DNA from: Adiantum capillus-veneris
Lineage: Eukaryota; Streptophyta; Polypodiopsida; Polypodiales; Pteridaceae
Assembly: GCA_014529385.2 (NCBI GenBank)
Contig: CM043960.1
Span: forward strand, 25,962,396 to 26,022,395
Direction of reading: 5' to 3'
Length of the DNA stretch: 60,000 nucleotides
This document shows, one piece after another, positions 35,288 to 45,609 of the stretch. The notes under the pieces are model-generated. The model worked only from the letters and a program-made list of their open reading frames with translations, was not told the origin of the DNA and searched no databases. The translations under genes and the position numbers were made by a program. How positions within the stretch are numbered: the stretch's first letter is position 1; every line of letters starts with the position of its first letter.

Positions 35288-36166
35288 ATGGCCGACAATA
35301 ACCAAGAGAGTAGAATGAACATTGATAACTTTGATTTGGCACATGAAGGTGCTAATGATGATGCCCCCATGTTTATCAATTATCTTGTTACTAGGCTGCA
35401 TCAAGCTATGGGAAACCCTACTTTGCAAGCCGAAGTTACTCAGTAACTTCATGCTTATGGGATTTTCCTTCCTCTCCAAGAGGAGAGAGAGATTAGGAGG
35501 CCTCTTGATGACAGACCCAAAAGAAGACTCTCTCCCATACGAGAGGAGGAATCCAAAGAACAAGAAAGTAATGAATCCTTAAGTTCCTTTGAATATGTGG
35601 CTCCAAGAAGACAATGGTCTAGACGATCACCAACTCCCCCCATGAGGAAACGGTCAACACACAATCCTTCTCTTCGTCACTCCCAAAGGGAAGAGAGGAA
35701 ACAAAGGAAGAAAAGGTCAAGAAAGAGGTCGCCCTCTTCTCCTTTTTCTTCACCTTCCTCCTCTTCCCATGAAAGCTATCTCTATTCTCTTAGAGAATAC
35801 AAGAGGGGAAGACATCGCAAATCATACCTTGCATGGCGAAGATCACAAAATCTGAAGAAGTTCAAAGAGGAAGGAAAGAGTATCTCTTTTCTCACCTATG
35901 ATGGCACATTTGGTGCCATCGACAAAGTATTGGCCTTCATCTAGCAATTTGGTGCGGCCTTTGGAGATGAGGGCTTCATGGAGTCCTCCAAGCTACGCCA
36001 TGTAGCTATGCACTTCCAAAAATTGACTCGTCATCATGAAGCAATTCCTTGCAAGCAATGCAAAGGACAAAGTACTTACCAAATGGTGCAGTTTGAAGCT
36101 TCTCTCATGTTAGTCTATTCACAAATATGTGGACAAGTTTTGGGATTTACATGTCAAGGCTACTGA
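35288..36166 (+). pseudogene. Element F gag, broken
   Basis: ATG 35288 opens an acidic N-terminus, then after TAA 35444 the same phase continues through an Arg/Ser-rich basic region (35597-35860) and the capsid-like segment LTYDGTFGAIDKVLAF. TAG 35942 interrupts that segment, which goes on with QFGAAFGDEGF and LRHVAMHFQK before the phase is lost near 36020. The remaining capsid, zinc knuckle and front of protease are missing or scrambled. The protein would have coated the RNA. Confidence 0.8.
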
Positions 36167-36183
36167 CTTTCAAAAGATAGACT

Positions 36184-36387
36184 TTGCTGAACAAAAGCAA
36201 CAATTGTGTGCCTGAAGAAATGGGCGAGTTTCATGTCCAAAGCTATGTCGAAAAAGAATATTTTTTCATCTCTCCTCTCCAACATAAGGATGCTATCCTA
36301 GGGGCACCGTGGTTCGACCGCATGACTGCCAACATGAAGTTCCTTGAAAGGAGAATCTACTACACCTACAAGGGAAAGAGCTTGTAA
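36184..36387 (+). pseudogene. Element F retropepsin C-terminal remnant
   Basis: Encodes the second half of a Gypsy protease: FISPLQHKDAILGAPWFD, where ILGxxW is the family's conserved end. No DTGA/DSGA motif lies upstream, so the active-site half is deleted. Confidence 0.75.
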
Positions 36388-36564
36388 ATTCACCAGCTTT
36401 TGATAAGTCAATGAAAAGCTCGATTTATGCATACATGATTTTTATCAAAGAATCGACTAATGACGCTGATGATTTATCAAATGAAAATGGTAGGAATCAA
36501 GGAGAGTTAAGACTTATCTACTTTTCTAAATGGATTCCAAGATGCTTTTATCAATGATATCCCT

Positions 36565-36710
36565 ATGGACTTACCTCCAAAACGAGGGGATGATGACCAT
36601 CCAATGGAGCTCCTACCAGGAAGCTCACCACCTAACAAGCCTCCTTATCAAGTTTCCCAGGCTCAACAAGAGGAGATCATGAGGCAAGTACAAGAATTGA
36701 TAGACAAAGG
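36565..36710 (+). pseudogene. Element F RT N-terminus, up to the insertion
   Basis: Encodes the Pol segment before RT motif 1 (LPPKRGDDDHPMELLPG and PYQVSQAQQEEIMRQVQE). It breaks at 36710 where element D starts, and the next conserved residues are found at 54628. Confidence 0.82.
36706..36710. repeat. Target site duplication AAAGG (left) of element D
   Basis: AAAGG precedes the first D LTR and recurs right after the third D LTR at 54623-54627. It shows that the whole three-LTR unit occupies one insertion site. Confidence 0.92.
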
Positions 36711-37762
36711 TGTTGAAAGGTCAACCTTTCAACAACGCTTCCACAAAGATTCCTCAAAGATTCTCTAAAGATTCCAAATAAAGATGTTGATGAAGTGATG
36801 AAGACGAAGATGGATGCTGTAATGTGAAGATACAAGCTCATGGACATCATTGAATATCCCGTTATTATTATTTTGAGCCATTACGGCCACTTTTGTAATG
36901 TTTACGGGAACTTCATATTTTAAGTCGGCAATTGTATTTTGGCCACAGATGCTTGTTGGATGAGTAAAGCCAACTCACAGTGTTGTAATTAAGCTCTATA
37001 GAAGCCTAGGGACAAATCACGTCATTTTGGCCGGACATTAGGTTTTCTAAGGCTTAGTATATAAGCCAAAACCTAAATCTTTGTAAAGAGACTTCTAATA
37101 ATCTGATCTTCTGTGTCGTTGGGAGACTGTGAGAGAGTAAGAGTGTGTGTGTGTGCTACAGAAGCTACGCTGGTCGGAATCAAAAACGGAGAGTAGTAGT
37201 GTGTTGCCCACGAGGAGAGCTACGTGTTGATGCTTACATCACGCGCGTTCGTCTGTGTTTTGGCAGATTCACCCGCAAGCTACTTTTGGAGTTTCGGTGA
37301 GTAACTGTTGTCCGTTTTTGCATTTCAACATATCCACGCAATCAGAGCGAGTAGAGCTACACATTAGGCACTTTAGTTTTCGAAAACGTCGACCTGCAAA
37401 AACCGGCCGGACATCCTACGCGTTTTCTGCACGGAGGGTATTGGGTAGGTTTTTTTGGTCACGGACCTTAGGGAGAGTGGCCTATTGGTGTTGATAGGAT
37501 ATCCCTCAAGTTTCGTAACATTTCGAGAACGTCTAATGGACTTTTGGCTTGCGGTAGCATCATAGGAGACTCTCACATTCACAGAACCGATGGCATGTAG
37601 ATTTGATATCTCTATAGGAAGTAGTCATTAGTCGGTCGAGTAGAGGTTGACACCCTTTGCTTGCTTCCACGCGCCTGCGGGTCGAGCTTCCTCCTCAGTT
37701 GACATTATATGTTAGGTGATTTCTCGCTATGCTGACGTCCGTCGCGACATATCCGTCCAACA
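36711..37762 (+). repeat. Element D LTR1
   Basis: TGTTGAAAGG to CGTCCAACA, 1052 bp, same length as LTR2. Contains GTATATAAGCC (about 37058) as a likely TATA box. At 37410-37422 it carries GACATCCTACGCG, a half of the leader palindrome. Confidence 0.95.
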
Positions 37763-37763
37763 T

Positions 37764-37781
37764 TGGCGCCGCTGCCCGGGA
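37764..37781 (+). other. Primer-binding site, tRNA-Asp-like (element D)
   Basis: TGGCGCCGCTGCCCGGGA starts one base after LTR1. It differs from the complement of the plant tRNA-Asp 3' end at two positions. Element J uses the same primer type. Confidence 0.75.
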
Positions 37782-38771
37782 CGAGGGCCCTAAGTAGGTG
37801 ACCGAGACTAGTCCTTGAGGATAGAGGTCCCTCTGGCTTAACAGAGTACTATTTTACATTTAGATAGGATCAGAGGGTGGTGGACTCTTTTGGTCTTAGG
37901 GGGAGTCTAGGGAGCGTGTGTCTGGCCTAGATCCTTTGTCTTAGGTAGTAGTAGGTAGTAGTAGGTTGGGGTGTAGAGAGTAGGAGTTGGAGTGCTAGAT
38001 GTGGTGGTAGGTTGACTTGAGAGTCCGTGTGAGGCTAGGAAGCAACCAAGACATCAAAATTGCCATCTCACATTGATGAGTAGGAGTAGGGTAAGTAGGA
38101 TATCTTGATTGCTGATCTAGAGTACTTTATGCATGTCTTATTTGCTGTTAGGCTCATCAGAGAAGTGAAAAACGCTAAGTAGGAGAGACGGTAAATTGTG
38201 TTTGGAAGTTGATTTGAAGTCCAAAATTTTCTGTGATTATTGATGAGAGCTCTACAGAGCATAGGGAGTACTACTGCCAAAAAAAAATTGCATTTTAAGA
38301 CAGTAGACATCCTACGCGTAGGATGTCTCCAGGGCACTTTTGGCAGGGAATTTGGGAAAACTAAGGTTACCAGTGGGTTCAGAGGGTAGGTTTTACCATA
38401 GTAACATATTGACTTGAGTGTTTTTCCCTATTTTTGTTGACCAAAAGCCAAAAGGCGGAGTAAGAAAACGCAAAATTTCAGAAAAGGCTTAAATTGAGTG
38501 ATTTATGCATGTTTGCAATTGTGAAGCATACTTGCACTTGCTGACAGCATAAGGAAGCATCAGGGACACTTCAGTCTGAAAAACCAAGAAGTAGACATCC
38601 TACGCGTAGGATGTCTACAAGGTGATCTGGGTACTTTTTTGAAAATCTGAGGTTACCAGTGTGTTTAGAAGGTAGGTTCTACCCTATTTTCACATGGAAA
38701 GTGGAAATTTGACCAAATTTTGACAGATCAAAGCCAAAAGACGAGAATTGCCAGACATCCTACCCAAATTG

Positions 38772-41682
38772 TGTTGGGGTATAAAGCCCAATGTGGTCGC
38801 CCAGGTAAGTGGGCGGGCCGCCAAGTATGTACACATATTCTTTTGTAAAAACCTAATAAGAACTCACTATGCTCTACACATTACAGTAGAGCGAGTTCAC
38901 CATATTGTCGTGCTCTTCTTCTCGCACTCTCTCTCGCGTCGCACTTCCGCTCGTACTCCTTCAACTGGTATCAGAGCTCAGATCGAGGCTCGGGGCAGCA
39001 CTGCAGGAGGCTAGAGTCACCAGCTCAGATTGGAGTGAAATTCGACAGGCGAAGACACGGCCCGAAATCTCGTGGGAGCGCCCAAAGGGCTTGGTGTGCT
39101 CAGAATTTCATTCTAACGTCATCTCGGTCACCGTTCGGCTTCGACACAGGTCTGCGCAGGCCATTTTCGACTACGTGGTCTCGACGGGTGCAGATTCGAC
39201 TCTGCAAATTTGGGGATTTCGGCCTACGACTACAGGAGCTGCAGATATCGACACTCCCAGAGTGTTGATTTGTGGCTGTCTACACATCGAAGGACGGCTC
39301 ACAGTTCTTGGAGGCGTGTCACATATGACACGGGCGCATCTTCACACAGACTATAGGCGACATCCACTAGTTCATCAGGTAGCTTGTGTTTGCTGCTTGA
39401 TATACCAGAGATGGTATGGTCAGGCAAGGTGCCCTCTTTGGCTGTGAGGCATATACTCACGTTCCAAAGGAATTTAGGAACAAACTTGAGCCAAAGAGTA
39501 GAAAGTGCATATTTCTAGGCTATGGTAATTCTGGTGAGATGGGGTACAGACTTTGGGATCCCGAATCCAGAAAGGTTGTCCGCAGCAATGATGTTCACTT
39601 TAATGAATCCAAATATCATACTAAACCAGAGAGGGTTGAGGAGATTAGAAGAGTTGTCTTCCAAGAAGATGGACCTGCACGTGCAAGACAAAATGTCAGG
39701 GCTCAAGAGGAGCAAGGACAGGATAGAGTGGAACCACAAGTTGTGGTTGAGCCTGAGCCACCTATTGTGCGTAGATCTGGACGTGTCACGCGACCTCCTG
39801 ATAGGTTTGTTCCATCTATGAACTATGTCATGTTGACAGATTGCAATGAGCCTTCATGTTACAAGGAAGAAGTGCAAATGAAGGACTCCGGGAATTGGCA
39901 ATTGGCCATGCAGTCAGAGATGACAGTTCTGCATAAAAACCAGACATGGAAGCTAGTTAAATTACCACAGGGCAAAAAGGCTCTACCTTGTAAATGGGTT
40001 TACAAGTATAAGATCACCGCTCATGATAGTCAGCCAAAGTACAAAGCAAGGCTTGTTGCCAAGGGCTTTAAGCAAGAACAAGGCATTGACTTTGATGAAG
40101 TCTTCTCTCCGGTGGTCAAGATGACTACATTGAGATGCTTTCTTGCATTGGTTGCCATATTAGATTCGGTGTTGCACCAAATGGATGTCAAGACAGTGTT
40201 CTTGCATGGTGATTTAGATGTGGAAATTTACATGCAGCAGCCAGAAGGGTTTGTTGAGAAAGGCAAGGAAGATTGGGTATGCCAGTTGTTAAAGAGTCTT
40301 TATGGCTTAAAACAATCACCGAGGGCATGGTACCATAAATTCCACAAGTTTATGCTTTCTCAAGGCTACAAGCGTAGTGAGTTCGATCACTGTCTATATA
40401 CAAAGAAGGCTAAGGATGGTAGTTGGCTGATCCTTATTTTGTATGTGGATGACATGTTGATTGCTGGCAAGCACTTGGAAGAAATTTCAGCTTTGAAGTC
40501 AAAGATGGCAAAATCGTTTGACATGAAAAACATGGGTGAGGCAAGTCATATACTTGGTATGCGCATTGAGAGAGATAGATCAAAGAAGTTGATTTGGTTA
40601 TCTCAAACAGAGTATATTGACAAGGTTTTGCAACGTTTCAATATGGAGAAGGGAAAGGCATTGAGTGTTCCATTGCCACCATATGTGAAACTTAGCTAAC
40701 AAGATTGTCCTGTGTCTGAGGAAGAACATGCTGAAATGGATAAGATTCCATATGCGTCTGCAGTGGGTAGTTTGATGTATGCAATGATTGCTACTCGCCC
40801 AGACATTGCATTTGCAGTGGGAGTAGTAAGTCGATACATGTCAAACCCAGGCAAGAAACATTGGGAGGCAGTGAAAGGAATATTGAGATACCTGAAAGCT
40901 ACAAAGAGTATGCGTATATGCTATGGGAGTCAGGAGCTAAGTGTAAAGGGTTTTACAGACTCAGATTATGCAGGTGACTTAGACAACCGAAGGTCTACGT
41001 CAGGGTATGTCTTTACATTGGCTGGTGGAGCAGTATCATGGCGTTCTAGATTACAAGATTGTGTTACTCAGTCTACTACAGAGGCTAAATATGTTGCAGC
41101 ATCAGAGGCATGCAAAGAATCAATTTGGCTTAATCGACTAGTAACAGATTTGGGAATCAAAGAAGAGATGCCTGTGTTATATTGTGATAGTCAAAGTGCT
41201 ATACAATTGGCTCGCAATCCAGTTTATCACTCAAAGACAAAGCATGTGGATGTGAAGTATCATTTCATCAGGGAAATGCTCGAGGATAAGCAACTTCAGC
41301 TTGTCAAAGTTCACACCGCAGAAAATCCTGCTGATCTACTTACAAAGGGACTTCCCTCAGAGAGCTTTGCTCATTTTCGCAAGCAAATAGGTGTAGGGTA
41401 GTACATCACTTCTCTACATCTCTTGTATATTAGCTTGTATAGTAGCTTCTCTCACACTTAAAGTACCACATTGGACTTTAAGTGGGAGGTTGTTGGGGTA
41501 TAAAGCCCAATGTGGTCGCCCAGGTAAGTGGGCGGGCCGCCACGTATGTACACATATTCTTTTGTAAAAACCTAATAAGAACTCACTATGCTCTACACAT
41601 TACAGTAGAGCGAGTTCACCATATCGTCGTGCTCTTCTTCTCGCACTCTCTCTCGCGTCGCACTTTCGCTCGTACTCCTTCA
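38772..41682 (+). mobile_element. Copia-2 copy B, internally deleted, with 5-bp target duplication
   Basis: Two 192-bp LTRs (38772-38963 and 41491-41682), TGTTGGGGTATAAAG to CTCCTTCA, flanked by AATTG at 38767-38771 and 41683-41687. The primer site TGGTATCAGAGC is at 38966-38977 and the polypurine tract AAGTGGGAGGT at 41480-41490. The inside joins the leader directly to the integrase C-terminus, so Gag, protease and the integrase core are gone. Confidence 0.96.
39416..41401 (+). pseudogene. Copia-2 copy B: integrase end, RT and RNase H
   Basis: Open in one phase except for TAA 40697-40699. It begins in the conserved GCEAYTHVPKEFRNKLEPKS segment that follows integrase, then RT (KYKARLVAKGFKQ, MDVKTVFLHGDL, YVDDMLIAG near 40444) and, after the stop, RNase H (FTDSDYAGD, STTEAKY where most copies have TEAEY, CDSQSAI), ending GIGVG-like at TAG. 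Copy C has the same stop at the same codon, so it predates both insertions. Confidence 0.93.
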
Positions 41683-43601
41683 AATTGTGTCCAAGGCCTA
41701 ATTTTGAGACCAAACCATAGGATGACTCCAAAGACATGTTCTAAATGTTGTATTGAGTGCATGTGATAAATTTCATCTCATTTGGGTCAGTGAAAGGAAG
41801 ATTGAACAGACTTTAGCATTTTTGACTGAAAAAGGCAAGAATAGCTAGTTTTGGGGTCTTTTAACATCCAAACTCAAATCTAAGCATACCAGTGGGTTGC
41901 TGAAAACTAGGGGAATCTTTGGTCCAAGTTTGGGTTCATTCTGAGAAAAAAGACATCCTACGCGTAGGATGTCTCCTGGATGATTTTGAGACCAAAATTC
42001 TATTGTGACCATACCATGCTGTCATATAGCCTTAGATAATCCACCTAGGCAAATTTGGTCCAATTTGGAGTTGATTTGACTTGGGAATTCATTAGAACAG
42101 ACATCACGCTTTTGGAACAGATTCTTGATCATTTAACCAACCTATAGGTGTCAGAATCAAAAAGTAAAAATAGCTGTGAGTTTAGCACATCAAGGGGAAG
42201 CTACAGTGCAAGTTTGAGCTAAAACAAAGCAAAAAGACATCCTACGCGTAGGATGTCTCCAGGGTCATAAAGTGGTCAAATTCTACTTTGGCCATATAGG
42301 GAGGTTCTAAGTGTCTCAAGGATTCCATAACTTTTTTCAAAAGTGAATTTGGACCTTGTTTGGCCTATTTACCGAGCAAAGACAAGAATTGTCAGACATC
42401 CTACTCTTGGAGTGCACTAGAAGCCTATGCAACCCAAATCTTGACCTATTGGCATCCAAAATCAATTTTGAGCATACCATTGGGTTGTTGAGCACTAGGA
42501 GAATCTTGGGATCAAGTTTGGACAAAATCTGAGTACTTAGACATCCTACGCGTAGGATGTCTCCAGCTTGATTTAGGACTCCAAACCAACCTATGAGCAC
42601 ACCACTGTGATTAGCACATCAAGGAGAATCTGGGGTGAAAATTTCAAGTCATTCTAAGCAAAAAAACATCCTACGCGTAGGATGTCTCAAGGCCATTTTT
42701 AGGTCCAAATAAAATTCTGAGCATACCATTGTGTTGTTGGACTCAAGGGAAGTCTCTAGACCAAATTTTGTTCAATTCTGAGCATATAGACATCCTACGC
42801 GTAGGATGTCTCCAGGCCAGTTTTAGGGACTAATTGTAATTTTGATCATACAAGGGTGTTCCCAGTGTCTGAAGGATCCCAAATCTTCTTTTAAAATTGA
42901 ATTTGGACTCATTTTGACCATTCTAAACTGCATTTCACTGTTTTGGCCATAACTTTCACAAACGGTATCGGATCGGAAAAGTTTTTATATCAAAACGTAG
43001 CCTGAGAGCGACTCTACAGATCTTAGAGAAAAACTTGAACTAAACGTATGCCAATGGCAACCGTTTATTTCAATTTTGAAAAAAAACATCGTTTAAGGCC
43101 TCAAAATGCATCCGGAAGTCGGGAGTGTCTAAAACCGATAGTTTGAAAAATTTGTGAAAAAACGGTCACGTTTTTGAAGACTGCTAAGTTAGCAGATTGA
43201 AATTATCTTTTGGGAAAACCATTGGTCACCCGCGGAAAGGTGTAAAAGTTAACTACGGCCTAGTGTATGTCCATACACAAATCTGGTAGCAGTAAGACCA
43301 TACACAAGGACTCTTGATTTTGCAACAATAGTCGCAAGTTTTGGAGAACTTTAACAAAAGATTTTTGCTAGCAAATCACTGCGACTTGTGCATAATTCTC
43401 TTGTGCTAGCTTAAGTTTAGTTCAGCTAAAAGCGGACTTGAAAGTCACTTCCGAGCCCACGGAACAAGTGTGGCCGTCAAAGGCACATCAAGAATTTTTG
43501 CATTCATTGTGAAAAAGTTTGCGAGCTAAATAGAATTTTGCTGATTGTGTGCTAAAGTGAACACAGGTTAGCTCGACTCAAGAATCACTACGAAGGGAGA
43601 A

Positions 43602-43624
43602 GTCGTTGTAGTATAGTGGTAAGT
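43602..43624 (+). other. 23-nt match to the 5' end of tRNA-Asp in the element D leader
   Basis: Begins GTCGTTGTAG and ends GTGGTAAGT, the acceptor 5' strand plus D-arm of plant tRNA-Asp(GUC), including a pol III A-box-like TAGTATAGTGG. The rest of a tRNA does not follow, so it is not a tRNA gene. A copy with one mismatch lies in element G (58334-58356, minus strand). Confidence 0.8.
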
Positions 43625-43914
43625 TGCATAGCTTATCATAGTGCTTCCACTAGATCGAGGCCTGCTAAAAAGCTCTAGGAAAAGCAAGCAGCCAGACAAG
43701 ACAGTATCAGCCTTGGCAAGCAAGGGAGCTAAGAAGTTCAAGCAGTGCAAGCAAAGCCCAATTCAGAAAACTCAGAGATTAAGACATCCACAAAAGCTGA
43801 AGAACCTCAAGCGAAAAATACCGACACAAGGGTGCTAATATTTTTTATTACCATTGAGGCAAGCAATTAGAGCTATCACTGAACAGGTACAACAAGGGAG
43901 TCAAGACGAAAGCA

Positions 43915-44514
43915 ATGGCGTCTCAAAGGAATCAGACCAGTCAGGAAGAAGCTACATCCACAGAAATTACAAGAGAGCAAATTTGGATCTATTTGATTGG
44001 ATACTACAAAGTACTGCCATGCTATGAGGATGACAATCAAAATTTGTACATCAAGACAAAGAAAGATACAGAGGAAACTCGGACATCTCAATATGTGGAA
44101 GTTGAAACAGCGCAAAATGTACTACACCCACATCGAGATTTCATGGAAGACTGTTTGGGATCAATTTACATGAGGCACGGAAAATACATCGACAATGAGA
44201 TAGAAATGTTGTACAAGGATCAACTTACGGAACTCTACGCATATCCTCCAAGTATTTTTCTGTACAAAGCACAAGATGGAAAATGGAAAATTGGTACCCT
44301 CTATGGAAACGAAGACGGTCGATACTACAGGGCTGTCACAAGTCAGGAAGTTCTTGTAGAAAACAATCATTACTTTACTGCAAAAGTGTTTGGCTCAAGA
44401 GGAGAAGACTACATGTCTAAAGGTGGTAATGTATACCATTTCATCATGGGTTTACCTCTAACTACGCACTTGGAAGAGTTAACAACGACAGCTGTCAATG
44501 CAGAAATGAGTGAC
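43915..44514 (+). pseudogene. Element D gag-like ORF, first segment
   Basis: ATG 43915 opens a 200-codon segment with no known motif: acidic, Tyr-rich, with an IWIYLIGYYKVLPCYEDD stretch and a possible beta-rich part (KWKIGTLYGNEDGRYYRAV). It is interrupted by Copia-2 copy C at 44516. Across one TGACA copy the same phase resumes at 48364. The order (leader, this ORF, zinc knuckle downstream in phase) supports Gag. The fold is not recognised. Confidence 0.6.
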
Positions 44515-44515
44515 A
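44511..44515. repeat. Target site duplication TGACA (left) of Copia-2 copy C
   Basis: Repeated at 48359-48363, directly after the inverted 3' end of copy C. Confidence 0.9.
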
Positions 44516-45609
44516 TGTTGGGGTATAAAGCCCAATGTGGTCGCCCAGGTAAGTGGGCGGGCCTCCAGGTATGTACACATATTCTTTTGTAAAAACCTAA
44601 TAAGAACTCACTATGCTCTACACATTATAGTAGAGCGAGTTCACCATATCGTCGTGCTCTTCTTCTTGTACTCTCTCTCGCGTCGCACTTTCGCTCGTAC
44701 TCCTTCAACTGGTATTAGAGCTCAGATCGAGGCTCGGAGCAGCACTGCAGGAGGCTAGAGTCACCAGCTCAGATTGGAGTGAAATTCGACAGGCAAAGAC
44801 ACGGCCCCAAATTCATTCTGAGGTCATCTCGGCCACCGTTCGGCTTCGACAAAGGTCTGCGCAGGCCATTTTCGACTACGTGGTCTCAGCATGTGCAGAT
44901 CCGACTCTGCAAATTTGGGGATTTCGGCCTACGACTGCAGGTTCTGAGGATATCGACACTCCCAGAGTGTTGATTTGTGGTTGTCTACCCATCGAAGGAC
45001 GGCTCACAGTTCTTGGAGGTGTGTCACATACGACACGGGCGTATCTACACACAGACTGTAGGCGACATCCACTAGTTCATCAGGTAGCTTGTGTTTGCTG
45101 CTTGATATTCCAGATTTCATCCTGACATTGCAGGTACTTCCACATGGGATGTATTGTCAGAGATGATGTATGTCTGTTGAGGGTTTGCTGGCTGTGAGTC
45201 ACGCAGCAAACAACCATCGCAGCGGTTACAGCATACAGTGGGAAATTTGTGGATGTATGACTTTGTGGGAAGTCTATGTACTGTCAAATTTACTGCAGCC
45301 TTTGTTGAGGGTCGAGTGAGGTTTTATTGAGCTGGGGGATTCTCGAATGTTGAGATCCTTTCGGTGATACAGGTCTTAGAGCGATCCCTCGAGCACCCTT
45401 AGCTAGGCAGCTAGGATGTATTGACTGTGAGTTAGACAGTTGGGATTGCATCTTTGCTTTACTTCCGTTGAGGCATTGTCGCAGTCTATGCTTATAGGAT
45501 AGTGACAGGACAGTGAGAGACAGTACAGGTGCAGGACAAGTTTACCCGCATCTTACAGTGTCAGAGAGACAGTGTTTTTTGAGCTGTTTTTTGGTCTGTT
45601 TTTAGTGAG

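Larger units (their letters stand above)
38306..42810. repeat. Palindrome array in the element D leader (interrupted by Copia-2 copy B)
   Basis: The arm GACATCCTACG followed by its exact reverse complement occurs at 38306, 38593, 41952, 42236, 42540 and 42789, plus one with a single end mismatch at 42665. Half-copies (GACATCCTAC) lie at 38754 and 42395. With element B removed, many steps are close to 285 bp (287, 283, 284) and others are about 125-160 bp. Flanks are loosely repetitive (CATACCATTGGGTTGTTG, CAAGTTTGG). The ACGCGT centre is a CGCG-box core. Confidence 0.93.

Noticed and set aside
37255-37494. 79-aa ORF conserved in three places (37255, 53007, 54115)
   Set aside because: The three copies are the three LTRs of element D, so conservation reflects LTR identity and not coding.
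38306-42810. CRISPR array
   Set aside because: Repeats are palindromes at ~125-300 bp spacing in a plant retroelement leader; spacers are related to each other, and there are no cas genes.
43602-43673. tRNA-Asp gene in the element D leader
   Set aside because: Only the first 23 nt match. The anticodon arm, T-arm and 3' acceptor strand do not follow, so it cannot fold as a tRNA.
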